Shown: one piece after another, positions 23,786 through 32,400 of the stretch
Numbering within the stretch: the first letter of the stretch is position 1
Layout: each line of letters opens with the position of its first letter
From: Streptosporangium minutum
GTDB taxonomy: Bacteria; Actinomycetota; Actinomycetes; Streptosporangiales; Streptosporangiaceae
Direction: 5' to 3'
Assembly: GCF_002149035.1 (NCBI RefSeq)
Contig: NZ_NGFP01000077.1
Span: 1 to 34,444, forward strand
DNA length: 34,444 nucleotides
Translations under genes and position numbers: made by a program
The notes under the pieces: generated by a model
Databases searched by the model: none
Told to the model about the DNA's origin: nothing
Seen by the model: the letters and a program-made list of their open reading frames with translations, nothing else

Positions 23786-24457
23786 GTGCTGAAAAATCCT
23801 GATTCGTTCCGCCGGATCGTCGCCGGGGTCGCGCTGCTCGCCTGGCCGGTGCTGGAGTTCCTGGCCTTCCTGACCTCGCCCCCGGGCGCCGAGCACGACC
23901 CCGCCGTCTTCCGCGAGCACCCGGCCCTCGTCCAGGTCAGCGGCCTGCTCTATCTCTGGACGGCGCTCGCCCTCATCCCGGTGGTGCTCGGCCTGGCCCA
24001 CCTGCTGCGCCATCGGGCCCCGGCGACGGGCAACATCGGCGCCGCGCTCGGCCTGGTCGGCGCCGGACACGCGCTGACGCTCTTCACCACCGACTTCTAC
24101 GACCTGGCCCTCGCCCAGAGCCTGCCCGACGCGCAGGCGGAGGCGGTCACCGCGCGGGCCGGCGAGCTGCCGGGCTTCCTGTACGGCATGCTGCTGCCGG
24201 GGTTCCTGGCCCACGTCGGTCTGCTGACCCTGCTCGTGGGGCTCGTCGTGGCCCGCGTCGCCCCCTGGTGGGTGCCCCTGGCGGCCCTCGCGGGGACGGT
24301 GGTGCCGTTCGTGACGATGGACCAGCCGCCCGCCGTGCAGTCCACGGGTGCGCTGCTCCACCTGGCCGCCTACGGCTGGATCGCGCTCCACGTGCTGCGG
24401 ATGCCGGACACCGGCTGGCGGACGGGCCTCACAGCCCCGACTCCCTCGCACGCATGA
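23786..24457 (+). CDS. Multi-TM membrane protein of unknown function
   Basis: 223 aa if started at GTG 23786; the start is uncertain, since the upstream frame stays open to 23684 but has no convincing Shine-Dalgarno. About six hydrophobic helices are visible, including IVAGVALLAWPVLEFLAFL, SGLLYLWTALALIPVVLGL, NIGAALGLVGAGHALTLF, GMLLPGFLAHVGLLTLLVGL and VPLAALAGTVVPFVTM. No family signature is recognised; some DUF4386-like actinobacterial proteins look similar. The last 29 bp overlap the 3' end of the response-regulator gene on the other strand, so the two genes are convergent and share coding DNA. Its role, perhaps with the neighbouring two-component system, is unknown. Confidence 0.75.
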   Translation: MLKNPDSFRRIVAGVALLAWPVLEFLAFLTSPPGAEHDPAVFREHPALVQVSGLLYLWTALALIPVVLGLAHLLRHRAPATGNIGAALGLVGAGHALTLFTTDFYDLALAQSLPDAQAEAVTARAGELPGFLYGMLLPGFLAHVGLLTLLVGLVVARVAPWWVPLAALAGTVVPFVTMDQPPAVQSTGALLHLAAYGWIALHVLRMPDTGWRTGLTAPTPSHA

Positions 24458-25058
24458 TCGCGTGGGCCCGGTCGGCCACCTGAAGCTTGGCGAACACCGC
24501 CGAGACGTGGTTGCGCACGGTCTTCTGGCTCAGCCCGAGCCTGGCGGCGATCTGCGGGTTCGTCAGATGCTCGGCCACCAGGCCGAGGATCTCCCGCTCC
24601 CGCCGGGTCAGCTCGGGCAGGGCCGGCTCGCTCCGCTCCCGCTCGGTGAAGTAGCCCGTCAGCCGGGCGGCGATCGCCGGGCCGAAGATGGCCTCCCCCT
24701 CGGCCACCGCCTGCACCGAGCGGACCAGCTCCGCCTTGCGGGCGCCCTTGAGGACGTAGCCGCGGGCCCCGGCCCGCATGGCGGCGAACACCGAGTCGTC
24801 GTCGTCCGACATGCTGAGCACGATCACCCGGATGTGCGGGTGATCGTGGACGAGCCGCTCGGTCGCCGCGATCCCGCCCATGCCGGGCATCGCCAGGTCC
24901 ATCAGGACCACGTCCGGCTGAGCCCGCCCGACCAGGGCCAGTGCCTGCTCCCCGTTCGCGGCCTCGTCGACGACCTCGATCCCCTCGGCCGCCGCCAGCA
25001 GGGCCCGCAGCCCCGCGCGGAACCCGGGGTGGTCGTCAACCAGCAAGATCCGGACCAC
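24429..25058 (-). CDS. NarL/LuxR-type response regulator
   Basis: 209 aa. The receiver domain (1-120) has the acidic pair in ILLVDDHPGFRAGL, phospho-acceptor Asp54 in DVVLMDLAMPGMGG, and Lys104 in GYVLKGARK. The C-terminal LuxR helix-turn-helix (about 145-205) reads LTRREREILGLVAE then NPQIAARLGLSQKTVRNHVS. Start is GTG 25056-25058. It overlaps the end of the sensor-kinase gene by 23 bp, so the kinase and regulator are coupled. Its 3' end overlaps the convergent membrane-protein gene by 29 bp. The regulated genes are not known; the adjacent membrane protein and upstream oxidase are candidates by proximity only. Confidence 0.95.
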   Translation of the reverse strand: MVRILLVDDHPGFRAGLRALLAAAEGIEVVDEAANGEQALALVGRAQPDVVLMDLAMPGMGGIAATERLVHDHPHIRVIVLSMSDDDDSVFAAMRAGARGYVLKGARKAELVRSVQAVAEGEAIFGPAIAARLTGYFTERERSEPALPELTRREREILGLVAEHLTNPQIAARLGLSQKTVRNHVSAVFAKLQVADRAHAIMRARESGL

Positions 25059-27111
25059 AGGCGTCCTCTTCCTCGTGCGCCGGCAGCGTGACCCTGACCA
25101 GGGTCCCGCCCTCCGGGCGTTCCTCGACCGTGCACGTCCCGCCCAGCTCCAGGGCCCGCTCGCGCATCGACGTCAGCCCCACCCCGGTACGGCCGGAGCC
25201 CGCGCCGTCCGGCCGCGTCCCGCCGTCCCCGGTCGGCCCGATCCCGCCGCCGTCGTCGGACACCTCAAGCCTGAGCGTGCCGCGGGACACCTCGACCCGC
25301 AGTTCCGCGCCGGTCGCGGCCGCGTGCCTGCGCACGTTGGCCAGTGCCTCGGCGGCGATGCGGTAGGCGGCCACCTCCGTGGCCGCCGGCAGCGGCGGCA
25401 GGCCGTCCGGAGCGTGCACGGCGACGCGCAGGCCGGGCGGCTGCCGGGTGGCGTGGGCACGGAGCGCGCCGAGCAGCCCGAGGGAGTCGAGCGCGGGCGG
25501 GCGCAGCCCGTCCACCAGGGTCCGCACGTCGGCCACCGCCGCCTCGGCGTCGCCGACGATGTCGGCCAGCAGCCGCCGCGCCTGCCCCTCCTCGACCAGG
25601 TCGTGCACGGCCTCGGCCCGCATGGTCAGCGCGGCCAGCGTGGGACCGAGCCCGTCGTGCAGGTCGCGCCGGAGGCGGCGGCGTTCCTCCTCGCGCGCCA
25701 TCACCAGCCGCTCGCGCGAGCGCCGCAGGTCGGCGGAGAGCCGTACGGCGTGCACGGCCACCGCCACCTGCCTGGCCAGGTCCGTGAGGACGCGCATGTC
25801 GCGGGGGCCGAACCCGCTCTCTCCCGGCCGGGGCGACAGGATGAGGTCCCCGACCCGTTCCCCGTTGTGCGTCAGCGGCAGCCGTACCGGATCGCCGACG
25901 GCCGCGCCGAAGGCGTGCCGCGAGCCCGCGGCCGTCTCCACCGCCGCGTACGGCAGGCGCAGGGCCTCGGCCACCGACCGCGCGACCCCGGCCAGCACGG
26001 TGCCGGGCTCGCCGGTGTTCTCCAGCCGGCGGCCCAGGCGGGAGAGCGCCGCGTAGGGGTCGTCCCGCTCGCCGTACGTCAGCAGGTTGACCCAGCTCTG
26101 CAGCCGTTCCCGCAGCGGCGCGAAGACGAGCGCCACGAGCCCGGCGGCCAGCACGGAGACCGGCAGGTCCCCGGTAGGGAAGATCGCGCCGAGATAGCCC
26201 ACCACGGCCACGTATCCGCCGGTCACGCAGCCCGACAGCAGCGCGTAGACCAGCGTGCGGTTGATCACCAGATCGATGTCGAAGAGCCGGTGGCGCAGGA
26301 TCGCGACGCAGATGGCGGCGGGCACGAGGGCCGTGCCCAGGGCGCCGGGCAGCTCCCACAGGGAGCTGGTGACCGGCCAGATCGTGTCCGGGAACCCGTC
26401 GGTCAGCCCGGCCGCCAGCCGGGCCGCGACGACGAGCACCAGGAGCCCGACCACATAGGCCAGCCACTTGATCTGACGGCGTTCCGGCTCGCCGCTCCTC
26501 AGGGCCCTGGCGAGCAGGTCGATCCCTCCGATGACGAAGACCACCGCCATGAGAGCCGTCATCGCGGTCTCCACCGCCGGCGCCACCCGGGCCAGCCCCG
26601 CGACCCCGAGCGGGTTGACCACGCCGGTGTCCGTGCCGACCTGGTGGTTCTCCCCGGGCCGCAGCGCGCTCACCACCATGGTCAGCGCCGCTGCGACGGC
26701 CACCGCGCGGACCGGCGGACGTAGCCGGGGGGAGGAGAGCCGTCCGCTGGGGAAGATCAGCGGGATGAGGGCGAGCGACAGGTTCGCGGGCACCCAGAGC
26801 CAGGTCTGCGGCCACGCCATGGCCTGGGCGAGCGGCAGTCCGGGGTGGGTGACCAGGCCGAAGATGGCGTACTGGCCGCAGGACTCCATGAGCGCGAAGC
26901 AGAACCCGCTCAGCGCCAGCAGCCGGCCCACCGCGTGCTCCGGCCGGCGCGAGCCGATCAGGCCGCCCGCCAGCGCGGAGGCCACCACGAACAGCAGGTG
27001 GCTGAGCGTCCGAGGATCGGTCCCGTCGAGCACGGCAAGGACGACGGACAGGGCCACCAGGAGCAGGGTCACAGCGCAGCACGGCCACGCGATGCGCGCC
27101 GCTGTCGTCAC
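25036..27111 (-). CDS. Membrane-bound sensor histidine kinase, NarL-partner (HisKA_3) type
   Basis: 691 aa from GTG 27109-27111 behind GGAGGG. About ten membrane helices fill residues 8-360, for example CCAVTLLLVALSVVLAVLDG and WLAYVVGLLVLVVAARLAAG. They are followed by a GAF-like region (about 385-460). The dimerisation/phosphoacceptor segment REEERRRLRRDLHDGLGPT carries His485. The ATPase domain has EALANVRRHAAATGAEL (N box), VSDDGGGIG and GVGLTSMRERALELGG. The frame is open far upstream of this start on the same strand, but that part is antisense to nothing functional and overlaps the oxidase gene, so it is excluded. The many helices suggest a membrane or small-molecule signal. It phosphorylates the regulator encoded by the overlapping gene. 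Confidence 0.93.
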   Translation of the reverse strand: MTTAARIAWPCCAVTLLLVALSVVLAVLDGTDPRTLSHLLFVVASALAGGLIGSRRPEHAVGRLLALSGFCFALMESCGQYAIFGLVTHPGLPLAQAMAWPQTWLWVPANLSLALIPLIFPSGRLSSPRLRPPVRAVAVAAALTMVVSALRPGENHQVGTDTGVVNPLGVAGLARVAPAVETAMTALMAVVFVIGGIDLLARALRSGEPERRQIKWLAYVVGLLVLVVAARLAAGLTDGFPDTIWPVTSSLWELPGALGTALVPAAICVAILRHRLFDIDLVINRTLVYALLSGCVTGGYVAVVGYLGAIFPTGDLPVSVLAAGLVALVFAPLRERLQSWVNLLTYGERDDPYAALSRLGRRLENTGEPGTVLAGVARSVAEALRLPYAAVETAAGSRHAFGAAVGDPVRLPLTHNGERVGDLILSPRPGESGFGPRDMRVLTDLARQVAVAVHAVRLSADLRRSRERLVMAREEERRRLRRDLHDGLGPTLAALTMRAEAVHDLVEEGQARRLLADIVGDAEAAVADVRTLVDGLRPPALDSLGLLGALRAHATRQPPGLRVAVHAPDGLPPLPAATEVAAYRIAAEALANVRRHAAATGAELRVEVSRGTLRLEVSDDGGGIGPTGDGGTRPDGAGSGRTGVGLTSMRERALELGGTCTVEERPEGGTLVRVTLPAHEEEDACGPDLAG

Positions 27112-27175
27112 TGTCCCTCCCGAGCCGGTCGCCCTACCGTACAAGCGCCTCCGCCCGGAAAAGGAGGGACGGTGT

Positions 27176-27233
27176 CCCGGGACCCGCACGGGCGGAGCGC
27201 GCCCGTACCCCCGGGACCCGCACGGGGGGAGCG
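27176..27233. repeat. Direct repeat and hairpin between the oxidase and kinase genes
   Basis: A 24-bp unit starting CCCGGGACCCGCACGGG occurs at 27176-27199 and 27210-27233 with one mismatch. The first copy and the bases after it form a perfect hairpin, ACGGGCG-GAGCG-CGCCCGT (27188-27206). It follows the oxidase stop on the minus strand and precedes the kinase start, so it may end oxidase transcription and leave the kinase to its own promoter. Confidence 0.6.
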
Positions 27234-27248
27234 GCGCCCGGACGGGTC

Positions 27249-28712
27249 TCAGATCCCCTGGGGGAGCCGGAAGAGGCGGCCCGGGTCGTGGGCGGCCTTG
27301 ACGCGGGCGAGCCGCCCGGCGTTCGCCCCGTAGTAGGCCGAGCGCCAGCCGCCGAGTTCGGCGTCGACGTAGTTCACGTAGGCGTGGTCGCCGAAGTGGG
27401 GGCGCATGGCGGCGTGCGCGGCCCTGGCCCAGGTCGCCGCCCCGGCGCGGTGGGCGTAGTACTGCACGCTGTAGAGGGCGGCCCGGTGCGGGAAGGCGGT
27501 GGCCTCGGGGCGGACCCGGCCGACGGCGCCGCCGAGGGCGTCCAGGAGCACGGTGTGGCTGCCCGGCCGGGCGACCTCGGCGACCAGCGCCCTGGCGCCG
27601 GCCTCCGACAGCGGGCGGTAGGCCATGTGCGACTTGGCGGTGAAGTTGTCCCGCGACAGCCTGCCGTCGCGGGTCTGGCCGGGCAGGGAGCCGCCCCGGT
27701 GGCACTGGGAGACCGACAGGGTGGAGCAGCCCGCCATGATCATCATGGCCTGGCGGTAGGAGGTCTGCCGGACGTAGCTGGAGGAGACCGCGCCGATCCG
27801 GTCGGCCAGCCGGTCCAGCAGCCGCTCGCAGTCCGCCCTGCCGCCCAGGTAGAGGCCGCCGATCTGCACGTCCGTCCCGCCGTCGCGGCTCAGATGCATC
27901 GTGGACCACAGCTCGTCGGGCGCGGAGGGCGCCCACGCCTGCCATGCCCGGAGCGCCTTGGCGGCCCTGGCCCACGGCCAGTGCAGGAAGAACACCGTCA
28001 CCTCACGCGTGCGGTGGGTCCGGAAGCCGAAGGAGACCGCCACGCCGAGGTTGCCGCCGCCCCCGCCCCGCGAGGCCCAGTAGAGGTCGGCGTTGTGGTC
28101 GGCGTCGCAGGTCAGCAGCCGGCCGTCGGCCGTGACGATCTGGACGGACTCCATCACGTCGCAGGTCAGGCCGTACCTCCTGGAGACCACGCCGATCCCG
28201 CCGCCCAGCGCCAGCCCGCTCACCCCGACCGTGGGGCAGGTACCCGCCGGGATGCTGACCCCGCTCGCGCCCAGCCTCTCGTAGACGTCGACGAGCTTGG
28301 CGCCCGCCCCGACGGTCGCCCGGCCGGACGCGTGGCTGACCTTGTTCATCGGGGAGACGTCGATGACCAGGCCGGTGCCGGTGGACCATCCGGCGTAGGA
28401 GTGACCGCCCGACCGCACGGCCAGCGGCACGTTCGTCCGCCGGGCGAAGCCGACGCACTCGGCCACGTCGGAGGGGGTGGCGCAGTAGGCCACGCCCGCG
28501 GGCCGCACCCCGTCGAAGGAGGGGTTGAACAGGCGGCGGGCCGCGTCGTAGGAGGTGTCGCCGGGCCGGATGAGCCTGCCGTCCAGCCCTTCCGCGAGAG
28601 CGTTCCAATCCGATCGGGAGGGTGCTGCCGAGGCGGGCATCCCGGCTCCCAGGGTCAGGGCGGCCATGCCGCCGATCCGAAGAAATGTCCGTCTGTCCGG
28701 AGCGGGCCGCAT
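27249..28712 (-). CDS. Tat-exported berberine-bridge-type FAD oxidoreductase, bicovalent flavin
   Basis: 487 aa. The N-terminus DRRTFLRIGGMAALTLGAG is a twin-arginine signal, ending near AGMPASAA (about 24-30), so export of the folded, cofactor-loaded enzyme is expected. The FAD_binding_4 domain has LAVRSGGHSYAGWS with His104 and AGTCPTVGVSGLALGGGIG with Cys159. These are the two residues that bind the flavin covalently (8-alpha-histidyl and 6-S-cysteinyl) in BBE-like oxidases. The C-terminal BBE segment is YVNYVDAELGGWRSAYYG followed by GRLARVKAAHDPGRLF. Typical substrates are sugars, alcohols or secondary metabolites oxidised with O2. It lies upstream of a two-component system on the same strand. 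Substrate unknown. Confidence 0.93.
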   Translation of the reverse strand: MRPAPDRRTFLRIGGMAALTLGAGMPASAAPSRSDWNALAEGLDGRLIRPGDTSYDAARRLFNPSFDGVRPAGVAYCATPSDVAECVGFARRTNVPLAVRSGGHSYAGWSTGTGLVIDVSPMNKVSHASGRATVGAGAKLVDVYERLGASGVSIPAGTCPTVGVSGLALGGGIGVVSRRYGLTCDVMESVQIVTADGRLLTCDADHNADLYWASRGGGGGNLGVAVSFGFRTHRTREVTVFFLHWPWARAAKALRAWQAWAPSAPDELWSTMHLSRDGGTDVQIGGLYLGGRADCERLLDRLADRIGAVSSSYVRQTSYRQAMMIMAGCSTLSVSQCHRGGSLPGQTRDGRLSRDNFTAKSHMAYRPLSEAGARALVAEVARPGSHTVLLDALGGAVGRVRPEATAFPHRAALYSVQYYAHRAGAATWARAAHAAMRPHFGDHAYVNYVDAELGGWRSAYYGANAGRLARVKAAHDPGRLFRLPQGI

Positions 28713-28935
28713 GATCGTCTCCCCCGAGGGTTTCCGTTTTCCTGCCCGTTGAGACGGCCGCCCGGCCCGCCTGGTTGATCACATTCGCATCACATCGACC
28801 GCACCCGCCGCGGACCCCTACGATTGGCGGTGGGGGAGGAGATTCTTCCTGCCGGAGACCGGGCGAGACGCCATGGCCGCCGGGCACCGCCGACCGGGTC
28901 TTTCCGATCCCCTCGGCGGCTGCGGGGCTGCCACG
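28713..28935. promoter_or_regulatory. Upstream region of the oxidase gene with ATCACAT direct repeats
   Basis: No gene is seen. The 7-bp sequence ATCACAT occurs at 28778-28784 and 28789-28795, a period of 11 bp, about one helical turn. Tandem sites of this kind are often bound by response-regulator or CRP-like dimers. They lie 66-83 bp upstream of the oxidase start codon. The rest is GC-rich and unremarkable. Confidence 0.35.
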
Positions 28936-28964
28936 TTGACGTTTTACGGCTTTTCGGGTGGTAT
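28936..28964 (+). promoter_or_regulatory. Candidate promoter for the gdh leader
   Basis: TTGACG (28936-28941) is separated by 17 bp from TGGTAT (28959-28964), inside a locally T-rich stretch with TTTTACGG and CTTTTCGGG. The -35 match is strong and the -10 is acceptable for a high-GC actinomycete. It would start an RNA with a leader of about 500 nt before the gdh start codon. Confidence 0.45.
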
Positions 28965-29470
28965 CAGTAGCGGCGGCATGTTCCGGTCAACGGGGATCGG
29001 GGCAGATGGCCGCTGGAGGTGTTGTGCCGCGGGCCATGTCCGGTGAGCGGAGTGACGTGAGCTGTCTGGACAGTCCGAGGGGCGCCGGTGTGACCGGACT
29101 CGCCCGGCGGCGGCGCAGCCCTTCCCGACCCACCGTGTGGGATGCTGATCCCACCGCCCTCTCCCAGCGAGGATTCGCCGTCTCCGACCAGGAGACCTCC
29201 GGTTCTCCGCTGACGGTGGCGAGGGACCGCGGGTCACATGAAGACCCGCGGCGACTGGCCGAGGACCGGCTCACCCATGACGAGACCGCCGCGCCGCCGC
29301 GGACGTGTCCCCGGTCGGCGGTCGAGCCCTGGATCGCGACGGAGCCGGGGACGCCGTGCCCCGGAAGGCGCCCGCGCCCGCATTACCTCCCCCTTATGTG
29401 GGAACTACGGACTTGGTCCTAGATCCCTAATCAAATGTGGAAAAACCCCTCACAAAGGAGTGAGAGCGAC
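28965..29470 (+). other. Long hairpin-rich leader of gdh
   Basis: About 500 bp without a convincing protein gene; the short open frames here have no Shine-Dalgarno and no natural composition. Perfect stem-loops are GTGGGAT-GCTG-ATCCCAC (29137-29154), a 9-bp stem CCGCGGGTC/GACCCGCGG with a 7-nt loop (29227-29251), and CCGGGG/CCCCGG (29345-29364). The left arm of the last can instead pair with GTCCCCGG at 29307-29314, giving two exclusive folds. The Shine-Dalgarno AAAGGA is displayed in the loop of CTCAC/GTGAG (29449-29464). A cis-regulatory RNA is possible, but high GC makes chance stems common. Confidence 0.4.
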
Positions 29471-32400
29471 ATGCCGCTCGACGAGGCCAAGGACGAGCTG
29501 CTGAGGAGTGCCGCCGAAACGTGCGCGCACACACCGGGCAGCGACCACGTGAGTGCTGAGGAGGCGCTCGCCTACCTCAGGCTCTACTACCGGCATGTCG
29601 CGACAGAAGACCTGCTGAGCCGCAACCCGGTCGACGTGTACGGCCCGGCGATGGCCCAGCGGCAGCTCGCGGAGAACCGCCCCCAGGGCCGCGCCATGGT
29701 GCGGGCCTACACCCCGAGCCTGGAGGAGCACGGCTGGGACCCCGGCTGCTCGGTCGTCGAGGTGGTCACCGACGACATGCCCTTCCTCGTCGACTCGGTG
29801 ACGATGGAGCTCGACCGGCACCAGATCGGCACCCAGCTCGTCATCCACCCGCAGATGCGGGTGCGCAGGGACATGACCGGCAAGCTGCTCGGCCGGGAGC
29901 AGGACGACGTCACCGGGCAGACGCTCGTCGAGTCCTGGATGCACTTCGAGATCGACAGGCAGGCCGATCCGGCCACGCTCAAGGAGCTCGAGACCGACCT
30001 GCAGCGCGTCCTGGAGGACGTGCGCTACGCCGTCGAGGACTTCGTCAAGATGCGGGCCCTCGCCGTGCAGACCGCCGAGGACGTGTCGGTCAACCCGCCG
30101 CCGCTGGACCTGGCGGGGGTCGAGGACAGCCTGGAGCTGATGCGCTGGCTGGCCGACGGGCACTTCACCTTCCTCGGTTACCGCGAATACCGCCTGGAGG
30201 AGACCCCGGAGGGCGACACGCTGCGCCCGGTGGCCGGGACCGGGCTGGGCATCCTCCGCCACGACAAGGCGGGCTCCGACAGCTTCGCCGCCCTCTCCCC
30301 GGAGCTGCGGGCCAAGGCCCGGGAGAAGCAGCAGATGCTGATCATCACCAAGGCCAACACCCGCGCCACCGTCCACCGCCCCGCCTACCTCGACTACGTG
30401 GGCGTGAAGCTCTTCGACGCCTCCGGCGAGGTCATCGGCGAGCGGCGCTTCCTGGGCCTGTTCACCCACGTGGCCTACAGCGAGTCGATCTCCCGCATCC
30501 CGGTGCTCCGGCGCAAGCTGGCCGAGGTCCTCGACCTGGCCGGGTTCGCCCCCGACAGCCACGACGGCAAGGACCTCATCGAGATCCTGGAGACCTTCCC
30601 CCGCGACGAGCTCTTCCAGACCCCGGTGGAACAGCTCCTGCCGATCGCGCTCGGCGTGCTCAGGCTCCGCGAGCGCAAGCAGGTCAAGGTCTTCCTCCGC
30701 CCGGACGACTACGGCCGCTACATCTCCTGCCTGATCTACCTCCCGCGTGACCGCTACACCACGAAGATCCGCGTCAAGATGCAGGAGATCCTGCTCAAGG
30801 CGGTCGGCGGCACCTCCTTCGACTACAGCGCGATGATCGGCGAGTCGGCCCTCGCCCGGCTGCACGTGGTCGTGCGCGGCGAGCGGGGCAGGCCGCTGAA
30901 CGCCGAGGCGGTCGACGTGGAGGAGCTGGAGGCCAAGCTGGCCGCCGCCACCCGCTCCTGGGAGGACGACCTGGCCGCCGCCATCGCCGAGCTGAGCTCG
31001 GAGGAGGAGACGCCCGGCCTCGTCCGCCGCTACGCCTCGGCGTTCCCCGAGGGCTACAAGGCCGACTTCCCCGCCCGGATGGCGGTCGCCGACCTGCGCC
31101 GCCTGGAGGCGCTCGCCGCCTCCTCCGACGAGATCGGGATGAACCTCTACGAGCCCTACGACGCCGTCGAGGGCGAGCGCCGGTTCAAGCTCTACCGGAT
31201 CGGCGCCTCCATCTCCCTGTCGCATGTGCTGCCGCTGCTCCAGCGGATGGGCGTCGAGGTGGTCGACGAGCGGCCGTACGAGATCAACCGGGACGGCGAC
31301 GCGCAGACCAAGGACGCCTGGATCTACGACTTCGGCCTGCGCTACACCCCCTCGTCGGAGGTGGACAGGGACGAGTTCAAGCGGCTGTTCCAGGACGCGT
31401 TCGGCGCGCTGTGGCGGGGCCGGGTGGAGAGCGACGGCTTCAACGCGCTCGTCCTGGCCGCCGGGCTGACCTGGGAGCAGGCCGAGACCCTGCGGATCTA
31501 CGCCAAGTATCTGCGCCAGGCCGGGACCACGTTCAGCCAGGACTACATCGAGCGGGTGCTGCTCGGCAACGTACGGCTCGCGCGGCTGCTGGTGCGGCTG
31601 TTCGAGGCCAGGCTCGACCCCCGGCGCTCGGAGGAGGTCCGGTCGGACCTGGGCGAGGCGCTGAACGAGGAGATCCTCGGCGCCCTGGACGACGTGGCCT
31701 CCCTGGACGAGGACCGCATCCTGCGGGCCTACCTGGAGATGATCAACGCCACGCTGCGGACGAACTACTTCCAGACCGTGGACGGCGAGCGCAAGCCGTA
31801 CATCAGCCTGAAGTTCGACTCGCCGTCGATCAGCGTGCTGCCGCTGCCCCGGCCGAAGTTCGAGGTCTTCGTCTACTCGCCCCGGGTCGAGGGCGTGCAC
31901 CTGCGCTTCGGCAAGGTCGCGCGAGGCGGCCTGCGCTGGTCGGACCGGATGGAGGACTTCCGCACCGAGGTCCTCGGCCTGGTGAAGGCGCAGATGGTGA
32001 AGAACACCGTCATCGTCCCCACCGGGTCCAAGGGCGGCTTCGTGGTGAAGAACCCGCCGAAGTCGGGCGCCCGGGAGGACGTGCTGGCCGAGGGTGTCGC
32101 CTGCTACCGGATGTTCATCTCCGGCCTGCTGGACATCACCGACAACCTCGTCGACGGCCAGGTGGTCCCGCCCGCCGACGTGGTCAGGCACGACGGGGAC
32201 GACACCTATCTGGTGGTCGCCGCCGACAAGGGCACCGCGACGTTCTCCGACATCGCCAACGCGGTGGCCAAGGAGTACGGCTTCTGGCTGGGAGACGCCT
32301 TCGCCTCCGGCGGCTCGATCGGCTACGACCACAAGGGCATGGGCATCACCGCGCGCGGCGCCTGGGAGTCGGTCAAATACCACTTCCGCACGGCCGGCGT

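Noticed and set aside
27112-27975. N-terminal extension of the histidine-kinase frame
   Set aside because: The frame is open but antisense-like in composition, overlaps the oxidase coding region, and the GTG at 27111 has a clear Shine-Dalgarno and starts the first membrane helix.
28958-29422. Open frames in both strands of the gdh leader
   Set aside because: No Shine-Dalgarno, no hydrophobic pattern or family match, and Ser/Arg/Pro-rich composition of random GC-rich DNA. RNA structure explains the region better.
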